64,000 bases of DNA from a virus, in the IMG/VR virus record IMGVR_UViG_3300044701_002494, positions 1 to 64,000 of that record; one strand, written 5' to 3'. The notes beneath the pieces are model-generated. The model made no database searches, was not told where the DNA came from, and saw only the letters and a list, made by a program, of their open reading frames with translations. Of the stretch, positions 37,715-46,040 are shown one piece after another. The translations under genes and the position numbers were made by a program. Each line of letters opens with the position of its first letter. The stretch's first letter is position 1.

Positions 37715-39865
37715 TCAGGCAACCAATTCCACAAACTCACCCAGAATTTTCTTGTTCATTTTTTTAGTTTTAAGGCTCTTCACAAAGGCAGATTTGATTT
37801 GCGCCTTTGTTGCATCGTCAGCAACAGAAAACTCAGAATCCTGAGAAAGAGTGGTAGAAGACAGACCAAAATAGGAATGATACCCAGAGTTCTTGAGAGT
37901 AAATGCCTTCTGTTTCTTCCAAGCACCCATCACCTTATCATACTCAGAACCATAGAATCCACAATAACGGCGAATGAATTGACCGGCATCACGGGATTCA
38001 AGAACACGAATACCAATAAAATTGATATCAGTAAACTTGTCCCTCAGATTGTGAAGAAGAACCTCAGTAAATTCCTGCTTCTCAGAGTCACAAGAATAAG
38101 TCATTCCAGTCTTACGGTCACGGAGGAAGGCATTAAAACCAATGTGAGCGGTACCCATATATGGTTCATCTTCCCAACGACGCTGAACCTCATGATGATA
38201 TTTCACAAGGCATCCCTCACCATCAGTCAGAACCACACACTGAACTTTCTGAAGTTTGTTCTCCTTCTTGAACTTAGGCAAAATCTGATGAAGAGAAATC
38301 AGTGCCTCATTTAAGGGAGTTCCTGAAAGACCCATTCCAAGAGGAGCAGAATAATAGCAGTGAGAATTGTAACAGAAAGACTTAGCAAGACGGAAAATAT
38401 TCTTCATATGCTCCTCCAGAGTGTTCACATTCACTTTGCTGGTGAGAAGATTCATCATAGAGAACCATTCACCAACCTGAACAAGACCATCTTTCTTCTT
38501 ATAGGCAAGTTCACGAATGTTTGCCTTACCATCTTCACCATATTTCACCAGAGGATAATCAGTGGTGAAAGCATAAACCTCAAACGGAATTGAAACTTTC
38601 TTACAGAACCAAATCAGGTTGAAGAGTTGCTTGACCGTATCCAGCATCACATTAGACATAGAACCAGACCAGTCCAGAACAAATACCAGACCGTGATTTT
38701 TACCATCAGCAAAAGTCGTAACCTTCCTGAAGATATCTTCATTATACTTGTAGGTATGAAGTTTAGAACAATCCAATACACCAGTGCGGGAAGTTGTGGC
38801 ACGAGCATAGGAATCTGCTGCCTTGCGACATTCAAACTCTTTCACCAGATAGTTGACTTCCTTCTGAGCAGAACGCTTGAATTCCACATACTGCTTATCA
38901 ACTTCACCAAAGATATCCTCTTGCTTATATTCACGCTCGGAAAGAAAAAGTTCCCAACTGATTTTACACTTGGAATGAATCTCCGAATTAGGAACAATCA
39001 CCTTATCCAAGTCAAGTTGAGGCAGTTCAAGATAAACATTCTCAGAAGAATCATTACCTACAAGTTCTTTCAGTGCCTCTTCCAGAGACTCCATCGTCTT
39101 GACTTCAGGTTCTTCATCATTCTCACCACCTTCATTTGTAGGTTGCTGTTGCTGCTGAGAATTTTCATCAGAAGTAGCAGCACCATCAGAACCTTCAGAT
39201 TCAGGTTGCTCACTCTCACCTTGCTCCTGGTCAGTAAAATCAGAAGCGGGTTGATTATCATCACCACTCTGCTGCGACTCAAGATTGTCCAGAGAAGTCT
39301 TGGTTTCTTCCTGTTGCTTCTGCTTACAATACTTATAGAGTGCCTCTGCGGCAATCAGAACATCGGCAAAGGTCTCAGTATCGGCAATCAGATTGATGAT
39401 TTCAGTCTCTTCACCAGGTTCAACAGGAATATCTACATAATTACCAACCTTGAACCACAGGTTTGCACGGTCGGCAAGATTATAAGTTTCTACATTATCA
39501 TCTTTGATTTGAAAGAAGTCATCATCAACAAGTTCCTTATAACCGTTATAGAAGGTCTTGGCGAGACCAGCATAACGACGCTTCATCAGTTTCTCAATAC
39601 GAGCATCCTCAACCACATTCACAAACTGCGGCGGGATCTTGTGTTGCTTCAACCAGTCCTCATCAGGCGTATAGAGAGCGTGACCGACCTCGTGACCCAC
39701 CAGAAGGTCATACACAGTGTTGCTTGCCTTCTCCCACATAGGAAGCGTGAGCACACGGGTATGAACGTTAAAGCAGGCAGTCTCCACTTTCTTGTGCTCA
39801 ACCACAAGGTCTTCGGTAGCAAGAAGTTTGGCGAGTTGAGACTTGATTTCGTGGCGGACAGGCAT
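37715..39865 (-). CDS. VWA-domain protein with zincin-like HExxH motif (CobT-like)
   Basis: The 716-aa product has LLVGHEVGHALYT near residue 60, an HExxH zinc motif, then an acidic Gln/Glu-rich linker at about 190-260. A C-terminal VWA domain carries a MIDAS motif (FVLDWSGSMSNV) and VVLTDGEG. VWA proteins of this kind pair with MoxR/CobS ATPases, as here. The HEVGH motif suggests a peptidase or metal-binding function beyond cobaltochelatase. ATG 39865 is used because an upstream TTG would overlap the -10 box. Confidence 0.82.
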   Translation of the reverse strand: MPVRHEIKSQLAKLLATEDLVVEHKKVETACFNVHTRVLTLPMWEKASNTVYDLLVGHEVGHALYTPDEDWLKQHKIPPQFVNVVEDARIEKLMKRRYAGLAKTFYNGYKELVDDDFFQIKDDNVETYNLADRANLWFKVGNYVDIPVEPGEETEIINLIADTETFADVLIAAEALYKYCKQKQQEETKTSLDNLESQQSGDDNQPASDFTDQEQGESEQPESEGSDGAATSDENSQQQQQPTNEGGENDEEPEVKTMESLEEALKELVGNDSSENVYLELPQLDLDKVIVPNSEIHSKCKISWELFLSEREYKQEDIFGEVDKQYVEFKRSAQKEVNYLVKEFECRKAADSYARATTSRTGVLDCSKLHTYKYNEDIFRKVTTFADGKNHGLVFVLDWSGSMSNVMLDTVKQLFNLIWFCKKVSIPFEVYAFTTDYPLVKYGEDGKANIRELAYKKKDGLVQVGEWFSMMNLLTSKVNVNTLEEHMKNIFRLAKSFCYNSHCYYSAPLGMGLSGTPLNEALISLHQILPKFKKENKLQKVQCVVLTDGEGCLVKYHHEVQRRWEDEPYMGTAHIGFNAFLRDRKTGMTYSCDSEKQEFTEVLLHNLRDKFTDINFIGIRVLESRDAGQFIRRYCGFYGSEYDKVMGAWKKQKAFTLKNSGYHSYFGLSSTTLSQDSEFSVADDATKAQIKSAFVKSLKTKKMNKKILGEFVELVA

Positions 39866-39886
39866 AGATTTGTTGCGTATGAAGTC

Positions 39887-39892
39887 ATTATA
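39887..39892 (-). promoter_or_regulatory. -10 box of the VWA-gene promoter
   Basis: TATAAT on the minus strand just after the T7 run of the terminator at 39901-39918 and 22 nt before the ATG at 39865. Confidence 0.55.
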
Positions 39893-39900
39893 CAAAAAAA

Positions 39901-39918
39901 GGAGGTCTTGCGACCTCC
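39901..39918 (-). terminator. terminator fused to the VWA-gene promoter
   Basis: A perfect 7-bp stem GGAGGTC/GACCTCC with a GCAA-type loop and T7, ending in TATAAT. It closes the late gene at 39944-40645. Confidence 0.85.
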
Positions 39919-39943
39919 CAGTGGACAGTTTGGAAAGTGGTTT

Positions 39944-40645
39944 CTAGTCGTGCTCACCCATTGCTTTTTGCTTACGGAGTTTCTTAGGATTCTTGGTTAC
40001 ACCACCAGAACCCTCTGAAGGATAATCGTGGTCTTGACGAGTACCTACACCATGAGCAGCACCTGCTCTTGCTCTTTCTCTATCGTCAGCAGTCAAACCC
40101 TTTCTTGGTGAATCATCTGGAGTTCTATTAGCAGGATTAGTTCTACTCTTCATTGCCTTAAGAAAAGGCTTTCTCTTTGCAGTCATCTTGGTTTTTGATG
40201 CTGCACTGTATGCCTTCGGTGTAGCACCATATGAACCTTCTGCTTCATCTAGAACTTCTTCAACAATACTCTGCTTCCACTCTTCACTCATATTCGCCAT
40301 AATAGCAAGAGCTGCCTTATTGGTGTCTGCGTAACCTTCGGCAACTAGGTGCTCCAAAATATGCTCAAACATATCTTTTCCACCCTTTTGCGGAACTTTT
40401 CCCCTATCTCTGAGTCTTTCACGACCACCTTCGGATCTCTCTTCTTTAGAAGCACTTGGACTAAACTTACCTAGCATTAATCTGCCATGTGTTTCAGCCT
40501 TAGTTTCTGGTCTTCCTCTTTTCTTATCCGCTTCACGCTGTTGAGATTCCCGAGAAAGAGCACTCAAACTAGTTCTTCTACCTTCATCAAGTTGATAAAC
40601 CTGATTATATGCTTCTTGTAAATTGCGAATTTCTTTTGCGTCCAT
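39944..40645 (-). CDS. late basic protein with shared helical motif
   Basis: It begins MDAKEIRNLQEAYNQVYQLDEG, with L-D-E as a possible gp21 site. A motif at about 95-130 (MFEHILEHLVAEGYADTNKA, MANMSEEWKQSIVEEVLDEA) is clearly related to that in the protein at 11279-12238. The remainder is Lys/Arg/Ser-rich and ends ...KKLRKQKAMGEHD. Late promoter boxes lie 25 nt upstream. A packaged DNA-associated protein is likely. Confidence 0.6.
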   Translation of the reverse strand: MDAKEIRNLQEAYNQVYQLDEGRRTSLSALSRESQQREADKKRGRPETKAETHGRLMLGKFSPSASKEERSEGGRERLRDRGKVPQKGGKDMFEHILEHLVAEGYADTNKAALAIMANMSEEWKQSIVEEVLDEAEGSYGATPKAYSAASKTKMTAKRKPFLKAMKSRTNPANRTPDDSPRKGLTADDRERARAGAAHGVGTRQDHDYPSEGSGGVTKNPKKLRKQKAMGEHD

Positions 40646-40669
40646 TTTTATGAATACTTTTTTTTTATT

Positions 40670-40677
40670 TATTTATG
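40670..40677 (-). promoter_or_regulatory. late promoter CATAAATA (overlapping AATAAATA)
   Basis: Two overlapping variant boxes at 40666-40677, about 25 nt before the ATG at 40645 and across the end of the upstream gene. Confidence 0.55.
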
Positions 40678-41683
40678 CATAATCCCCCTCTGTTGGAGAT
40701 CCATATTTCTTCAACCAGATCTTATTTCCAAGTTCTTTTGCTTTTGCAGGATCCTTAGTTCTTAGTTCTTGATATCTTTTAATATCAGGATCAACTGATT
40801 TAGTTTTTGTTGCAACTGTTTTTGAAGTATCTTTTATAACTGGATTTGGTTTAACTTTTTTTACAGTATCTTTTGTAACTGTATTTTGTGTAGGTTTTTT
40901 CGCTTTTTGAGGGGTTGGAAGTTTAGGTGCAGGTAAAGCAACGTCTCCACGCTTCATTGCAGCAGTTAAAGTTCCATCAGCAGTTGGTCTTGGTGCCATA
41001 ACAGCAGCTGCAGCGCCAGCAGGAGTAAGATTTCTTAGAGTAGCGATAGTAGATGCAGTCTTGGCAACAGGTTCTGCAATTTTTCTTCCTTGGTCAGCAA
41101 ATCTTGCAAGTTCTGGAAATTTATCAAGATTCGGACCAGTTGCTCTAAGTGTAGCACCAGGTCTATATGGATTTGGTTTAGTTGTAGTTGGTTTTGCTGC
41201 TGGAGAAGAAACTTTTGTAACTTTTGGTGTTGGTGGTTTTGGTGCCTTTACTTCTACTGGTTTATTGGGATAAAGCATTTTTCTCAAACCCTGTGCAAAT
41301 ACTTGCGTGGGATGTGGTTTATCAAGACCAAGAATATTAGCAATACCACGAGCAACAACTTCTTGCGGATGCATTCCTTGCTCCACAACATAAGTCATAA
41401 TGTAATTTGACTCTTCTACTGTACATCCCTCATTTAAAAGAAAATTAAAAACTTCATCATAAACATCTTCAATAACAACTTCACCCTCTGGTTCATAATG
41501 TGCTTTTTGAATATTTGCACTTTTAGTTGGTTTTAAAGGAACTACTTTTCCCCCACCATACTTCGGATTACTGTCTATTATTTTTTGAAGGGTTTCATCA
41601 GGATTATCAGTAGGAACTCCCATTCTTTGTTCCAAAATTATATTATATGCATCTCGTAACGATTTATATTCTTTAAAATTCAT
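40673..41683 (-). CDS. late Pro/Lys/Ala-rich protein, probably virion-associated
   Basis: It starts MNFKEYKSLRDAYNIILEQR, with I-L-E as a possible gp21 site and the same AYN pattern as the proteins at 39944 and 11279. VYDEVFNFLLNEGCTVEESN at about residue 75 is a distant version of the shared helical motif. A long Thr/Lys/Pro-rich tail follows. A late promoter lies 22 nt upstream, fused to a terminator. Function unknown. Confidence 0.6.
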   Translation of the reverse strand: MNFKEYKSLRDAYNIILEQRMGVPTDNPDETLQKIIDSNPKYGGGKVVPLKPTKSANIQKAHYEPEGEVVIEDVYDEVFNFLLNEGCTVEESNYIMTYVVEQGMHPQEVVARGIANILGLDKPHPTQVFAQGLRKMLYPNKPVEVKAPKPPTPKVTKVSSPAAKPTTTKPNPYRPGATLRATGPNLDKFPELARFADQGRKIAEPVAKTASTIATLRNLTPAGAAAAVMAPRPTADGTLTAAMKRGDVALPAPKLPTPQKAKKPTQNTVTKDTVKKVKPNPVIKDTSKTVATKTKSVDPDIKRYQELRTKDPAKAKELGNKIWLKKYGSPTEGDYA

Positions 41684-41699
41684 TTCTAAAAAAATCTTT

Positions 41700-41843
41700 T
41701 TAGGTATTTATAAAAAAAGAAGCACCTCCAGAGAGGCGCTTCTTGAGTGCTTGGCGACGTGCCTTTGCTTGTCGGAGTGCTTGCGGTTTTAGTTTCCGCT
41801 TCTGCTCCTTTTTAGAGTGGTGTTGCCAATTTGGAAGTTTCAT
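41700..41843 (-). CDS. tiny basic protein, 47 aa
   Basis: MKLPNWQHHSKKEQKRKLKP continues QALRQAKARRQALKKRLSGG. It is a highly charged helix; its last codons overlap the terminator and late promoter of the next gene. Its ATG overlaps the upstream stop (TAATG, 41841-41845). It may bind nucleic acid. Its size and charge suggest a core or DNA-packaging protein, unproven. Confidence 0.6.
   Translation of the reverse strand: MKLPNWQHHSKKEQKRKLKPQALRQAKARRQALKKRLSGGASFFINT
41705..41712 (-). promoter_or_regulatory. late promoter TATAAATA
   Basis: A perfect box 22 nt before the ATG at 41683, inside the last codons of the 47-aa gene and continuous with the terminator T-run. Confidence 0.8.
41719..41742 (-). 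terminator. terminator fused to a late promoter
   Basis: Stem GAAGC-ACCTC/GAGG-GCTTC with T7 running into TATAAATA. It lies within the coding end of the 47-aa gene. Confidence 0.75.
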
Positions 41844-41977
41844 TAGTCTTGTGTTGATGGGGACAGATTACTATCTATATTTGCAGAAGTCAAGGAGTCC
41901 AGTTGAGAAAGTGTCCCTGTTCTTATTTTTTTCATAATATCACTTCTTCTTTTTCTTTCATTATCACTTATATTCAA
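41843..41977 (-). CDS. small protein, 44 aa, probable TTG start
   Basis: The open frame reads (M)NISDNERKRRSDIMKKIRT, then GTLSQLDSLTSANIDSNLSP. The TTG at 41977 lies 26 nt after a perfect late promoter, the usual spacing, and the stop overlaps the next ATG. An internal ATG would give only 30 residues. Function unknown. Confidence 0.4.
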   Translation of the reverse strand: MNISDNERKRRSDIMKKIRTGTLSQLDSLTSANIDSNLSPSTQD

Positions 41978-42002
41978 TTTTGTTCCAACTTCTAGTCTAA
42001 AC

Positions 42003-42010
42003 TATTTATA
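42003..42010 (-). promoter_or_regulatory. late promoter TATAAATA after gp46
   Basis: A perfect box overlapping the gp46 stop codon. It gives the two small basic genes downstream late expression. Confidence 0.7.
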
Positions 42011-43721
42011 TCGGTTTAATTCTAGAAAATCCTTTTATTTTTTCAAATGAAATAACATTATCAAATTTATCCTGTAAGTCTGTTTTATGAGAAATTACAA
42101 AAACATTTGTGTCTTTTACAACATACTTAATAATTTTTAAAAACTCATCAGCACCAAATCCATCAAGAGAAGAGTCAAAAACTTCATCAAATAAAAGAAT
42201 ATTACAATTTACAGAATTTTTGACTCTTGCCACTTCACGCCAGGCAAACAACAGGGCAAGGTCAATTCTTGCCTTTTCACCTTCAGAAAATGAAGAGTAT
42301 GAGAAATCTTCGTGAATAGGTGATTTAACATTCTCATTGAATTCAGAATCCAATTCAAAATTGATATAAAAGTCCATCATCTGAAGATAACGATTCACCT
42401 GCTGATTTATGAAAGGAAGATACTTTTTAATAATCTTCGTTTTTACACCATCATCCTTGAGTAATGAATAGGCAAAATCATAATAAACGATTTCTTCTTT
42501 TTTCTTTGAAAGGTCTTCAAATGTTTTTTGGAGATTTTCTTTAAATTCTTCTAGTTTCTCATGCTCAGTATTTCTGTTTTTAAGTTTCTCGGTAATTGTT
42601 TGAATTTCAGTTTCAAGATCTCGGATTTGTCTCTGGTTGAGGGAAATCCTAGTATTGTTTTGAGAAATCTCATGGTTGAGTTTTGTAATCTCCTTAGATA
42701 GAGCAATGAATTGACGCTCTCGTTCTTGTTCTATCTTTATAGTCTCTTCCAGGTCTTCATAACCCTTCTTGAGTTCCTTTGCTTTATTTTGAGCGTCTGT
42801 AATTCTATTTAACCGAAACTCTTCCTCAATTGTCTGAGTACAAGTAGGGCACACCGTATTTTCAGTGAAAAACTTATGCTCTTTCGTAATGACAGATACT
42901 TTCTGGGAGATTTTACCTCTGAGATTGTTTAGTTTTACTAACTTTTCACTGGCACCAACAACTTCTTCCTGCTCCTTTGTATATTGAACAATACCCTCTT
43001 CAGTCTTAGCATTTTCAATCATATAAATGCCAACTTCTTTGTCTAAATTGGCAATCTTTTCTTTATTGGCATTTATATTGGCATTTCCACGATTCTCAAG
43101 TTCTTCGATGAAGTTTTTCTGCATCTTCATCTTCTCTTTCAAATTCTCCTTACGCAACTCAAGAGATTTCACTTGGTCTTTCTGTGTGCGAATTCTATCC
43201 TTGATGAGATTATTCATCGCAGAGAAAATACGAATATCCAAAAGATCTTCAATAACTTCCCGACGATGTGCCGTTGGAAGTTGCATAAAAGGCACAAAGG
43301 TACTACTACCCAGAATAACAATCTGAGTAAAAGACTTATAATTTACCTTGAGAATGTTCTCCTCTAGAATTCTCTGATTGGCACGGTCGTCTGCTTCCTT
43401 GTGCAGAGGACTGCCATTTACCTCAATATCAAATACATTTGGTTTAATTCCACGACGGACAAGATAATCTCTACTATTCGTTGAGAATTCAATTTCAACT
43501 AAACAATCTTTTTCGTTTGTAGTATTGACTAATTGTGGTTTATTGATTTTCCGAAACGGTTTATTGAAAAGAGCAAAGGTAAGAGCATCCAATACCGTTG
43601 ACTTTCCAGCACCGTTTGTACCGATGATTAGATTGGTATGATTTTTTTCAAAGTCAATCTCAGTAAATTGATTCCCCGATGAAAGGAAATTCTTGTATCT
43701 AATCTTGTGAAATACTAGCAT
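42006..43721 (-). CDS. gp46: recombination nuclease ATPase subunit, T4 gp46-type
   Basis: A Rad50/SbcC-like protein: Walker A NLIIGTNGAGKSTVLDAL, a long coiled coil with the zinc hook CPTCTQT near residue 290, and the ABC signature FSEGEKARIDLALLFAWR. With gp47 it resects DNA ends for recombination-dependent replication and host DNA breakdown. Confidence 0.95.
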   Translation of the reverse strand: MLVFHKIRYKNFLSSGNQFTEIDFEKNHTNLIIGTNGAGKSTVLDALTFALFNKPFRKINKPQLVNTTNEKDCLVEIEFSTNSRDYLVRRGIKPNVFDIEVNGSPLHKEADDRANQRILEENILKVNYKSFTQIVILGSSTFVPFMQLPTAHRREVIEDLLDIRIFSAMNNLIKDRIRTQKDQVKSLELRKENLKEKMKMQKNFIEELENRGNANINANKEKIANLDKEVGIYMIENAKTEEGIVQYTKEQEEVVGASEKLVKLNNLRGKISQKVSVITKEHKFFTENTVCPTCTQTIEEEFRLNRITDAQNKAKELKKGYEDLEETIKIEQERERQFIALSKEITKLNHEISQNNTRISLNQRQIRDLETEIQTITEKLKNRNTEHEKLEEFKENLQKTFEDLSKKKEEIVYYDFAYSLLKDDGVKTKIIKKYLPFINQQVNRYLQMMDFYINFELDSEFNENVKSPIHEDFSYSSFSEGEKARIDLALLFAWREVARVKNSVNCNILLFDEVFDSSLDGFGADEFLKIIKYVVKDTNVFVISHKTDLQDKFDNVISFEKIKGFSRIKPI

Positions 43722-43974
43722 TTTTAGGAGGAATTACGATATCGTCAGGAGTGATCACAGCATACTTGTAATTATACAATTTACAAGTCTTTATGGCAAG
43801 GTCGTCGTCAACTTCAACAACATCCATTTCTTGGTCTTCTTGGTCTTCAAGCATCAAAGCATATCGAGTAGCATCATCTTCTTCTTCAAAGAGAAATAAA
43901 ACTTTATGTCCATATTGGTCTTGGACAGCATAAGCACCATCGTCTTTTCTATCTTTGAGCGTGAGAAGAAACAT
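43699..43974 (-). CDS. DUF3110-like protein between gp46 and gp47
   Basis: The 91-aa product shows FLLTLKDRKDDGAYAVQDQ, VLFLFEEEDDATRYALMLED and YKYAVITPDDIVIPPKN, the pattern of the cyanobacterial DUF3110 family. It abuts gp47 and overlaps gp46 by 23 nt. Its placement in a recombination operon suggests an accessory role. It supports a cyanobacterial host. Confidence 0.75.
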   Translation of the reverse strand: MFLLTLKDRKDDGAYAVQDQYGHKVLFLFEEEDDATRYALMLEDQEDQEMDVVEVDDDLAIKTCKLYNYKYAVITPDDIVIPPKNASISQD

Positions 43975-45009
43975 TTACTCTACCTCGCAAGCTTGTCGAT
44001 AAAGATCTTGAAAAATACCTTTGATGATGTTTTTATCAAATTCAAACTCTGCTTCGTCAATATAACGATTTAGAATTGACATTGTATTTTCTTCTTCATC
44101 AATCTCAAAATCTTCGTTTTCCTGAATATCAAAGTTTTCTACAATCTTGAGATCTTGGATTCCTGCCGTGTAAAGTTTGTCGATAAACTTCTCAAAATCT
44201 TTTTGTTTAGATTTTTTACGAACGATTACTTTGACAATCTTGTTTTCATATTCGGTAGTGTCGAATAGTTGGTAAGGAGTATCCTCATAATAAATGTTAT
44301 AGAATAATTTATAAGGATTGTTGATTGGAGTATGCTCTAATGTTTCCGTATCAAAAATATGAAATCCCCGAGTATCGTTCACATCAGTCCAATACATCTC
44401 ATAAGGATTACCTAGATAGAAAACTTTTCCGTTATTTGATCGAGTGTGATAGTGTCCCGAGTAGACCCTATCGAACTTCTCAAATAGTTTGCTCTCCAAA
44501 CCATGCTCCATGATGAGTTGTCGATTAACTCTAAATCCTTGGAGTTCAAGATGCCCCATCGCACATTTGCTAGTCGTCTTTTCAATAATTTTAAGAGTTT
44601 TTGTTTCATTTTCTTGATTAATCCATGGTAAAAATAAAATCTTTAATCCACCAATATTAACTTCAGTCGGGTCACTATAAGTCTTTATATTAGAATACGT
44701 CTGAAGGAGAAGTTCTGGAGAATTTACACTATTGGTATTCTTATAGTAAGTATCGTGATTACCAATAATCATATGGACTTCATACTTTTTAAGAGGGTCA
44801 AATACAACCCTCTTTGCCCATTCAAGACTTTGATAGTCAATCGACTTCCGACTATCAAAGGCATCTCCCATATGAATCACTGCCTCTACATTATTTTCTT
44901 CAAGGGCAGGAAAAAATACATTCTTGTAAAAAAGTTCGAAATAATCGTGGAGATGTTTAGACCCTTTTTTGGCACCATAGTGACTATCGGTGATAATTGC
45001 TACCTTCAT
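43975..45009 (-). CDS. gp47: recombination nuclease subunit, T4 gp47-type
   Basis: An SbcD/Mre11-like phosphoesterase with the metal motifs ITDSHYGAK, IHMGDAFDSRK, MIIGNHDTYYK, and YSGHYHTRSN. It is the nuclease partner of gp46. It overlaps gp55 by ATGA. Confidence 0.95.
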   Translation of the reverse strand: MKVAIITDSHYGAKKGSKHLHDYFELFYKNVFFPALEENNVEAVIHMGDAFDSRKSIDYQSLEWAKRVVFDPLKKYEVHMIIGNHDTYYKNTNSVNSPELLLQTYSNIKTYSDPTEVNIGGLKILFLPWINQENETKTLKIIEKTTSKCAMGHLELQGFRVNRQLIMEHGLESKLFEKFDRVYSGHYHTRSNNGKVFYLGNPYEMYWTDVNDTRGFHIFDTETLEHTPINNPYKLFYNIYYEDTPYQLFDTTEYENKIVKVIVRKKSKQKDFEKFIDKLYTAGIQDLKIVENFDIQENEDFEIDEEENTMSILNRYIDEAEFEFDKNIIKGIFQDLYRQACEVE

Positions 45010-45521
45010 TTGTTGCGGTATTGAATAGCATCTTTAATCCCATTATACTCTGAACTGTGCCCAGAAAGCAAGCTATCATCAACAACCATAACCTCATCAA
45101 ACCCAGTGCGTTCAATGATCTTGGTCTTAATATCCAGTTGCTTCTTTTCCTTTTGAATTCTTCTCAGGAATGCGTAGTGAATAATCTGAGTGAAATAAGC
45201 GAAAGGATTCTTAGACTTTTCTGGATCAAAGTTATGAATGTACTGAACACAGTTTTCAATGCCATCAGAAATCATATCCTCACGGAACATATAATTCACA
45301 AAGTTTGGTTTATATGAAAGGTGAGTGGCAATCTTCAGAAAACACTCTCCAAGATAATTCGGAATGGGTGGTTTACCTTCCCAATGCTTGCCTCTATCTT
45401 CTTTAGTGGGGTTTCTATCGAACTTCTCATTGAATGACTTTTCGACCTTGGATCGATACACAATCATTGCTTCTAGAAGTTCTTTGTTGTTTACATAATG
45501 TTCTGTCTTTTTCTTAGGCAT
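45006..45521 (-). CDS. gp55: late sigma factor, T4 gp55-type
   Basis: The 171-aa sequence matches gp55: NYLGECFLKIATHLSYKPNF, REDMISDGIENCVQYIHNFD, KNPFAYFTQIIHYAFLRRIQ. It recognises TATAAATA and redirects host RNA polymerase to late genes with gp45. Many TATAAATA boxes in this window are its expected targets. Confidence 0.93.
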   Translation of the reverse strand: MPKKKTEHYVNNKELLEAMIVYRSKVEKSFNEKFDRNPTKEDRGKHWEGKPPIPNYLGECFLKIATHLSYKPNFVNYMFREDMISDGIENCVQYIHNFDPEKSKNPFAYFTQIIHYAFLRRIQKEKKQLDIKTKIIERTGFDEVMVVDDSLLSGHSSEYNGIKDAIQYRNK

Positions 45522-45553
45522 AGCATTGGACTTATATAATATAGGTTATGCTT

Positions 45554-45583
45554 ATTATACCACAACATAGGGGGGCTTGACAA
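45554..45583 (-). promoter_or_regulatory. sigma70-like promoter of gp55
   Basis: TTGTCA (45578-45583), an 18-nt spacer and a perfect TATAAT (45554-45559), pointing at gp55 and the gp47-gp46 operon. Confidence 0.7.
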
Positions 45584-45632
45584 GTTATAATATTGTGTGT
45601 AGAATACCTTTGTTCTGGTTGAAGATGAGAGT

Positions 45633-46040
45633 TTAGCTTTCTTTAAGACCTTTGAATATTCTTTCAAGTCTTTTGCGGGCATCTTCAACGGAAGAGAGAT
45701 ATCCCATCTTAGGAGACGGTTTTACTTGACCTGAAGGATTGTAAACATCAATACTATCATCATCTTCAATGTAGTTATTGTAAATATCAATCATTCTTTT
45801 ATCTGTAGTTTCAGTCATAGTAATAATCTTATCAAGTTTTATAATAAAGAAATCATCATTAGATAATTCTATCCAAGGTTTAACCTTAAGGTAAGTTCCA
45901 TGTTGATTACTATAAGATTTCATAGTTACTGGATTTTGAAGCACTAAGACTGGATCTCCATCATTCTCATCAATTAAGACTAACGATAGAATTTCTTCAC
46001 CAGATATTAGTTTTATAATTGCGTAAAATTCATCTCCCAT
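45633..46040 (-). CDS. small conserved protein, Sm-like paralogue C, 135 aa
   Basis: The blocks IKLISGEEILSLVLIDEN, LQNPVTMK, YLKVKPWIELSNDDFFIIKL, DKIITMTETTDKRMIDIYNN follow the same order as in paralogues A and B near gp43. It has an extra C-terminal helix (DARKRLERIFKGLKES). It is coupled to uvsW by a one-base overlap (46040). Conserved placement near replication genes suggests a DNA or RNA role. Confidence 0.6.
   Translation of the reverse strand: MGDEFYAIIKLISGEEILSLVLIDENDGDPVLVLQNPVTMKSYSNQHGTYLKVKPWIELSNDDFFIIKLDKIITMTETTDKRMIDIYNNYIEDDDSIDVYNPSGQVKPSPKMGYLSSVEDARKRLERIFKGLKES

Noticed and set aside
38627-40018. A 463-residue plus-strand ORF
   Set aside because: It is antisense to the VWA-domain gene, which has clear motifs; the plus frame is Leu/Ile/Phe-rich low-information sequence of the kind produced by the complement of a Lys/Glu/Gln-rich gene.
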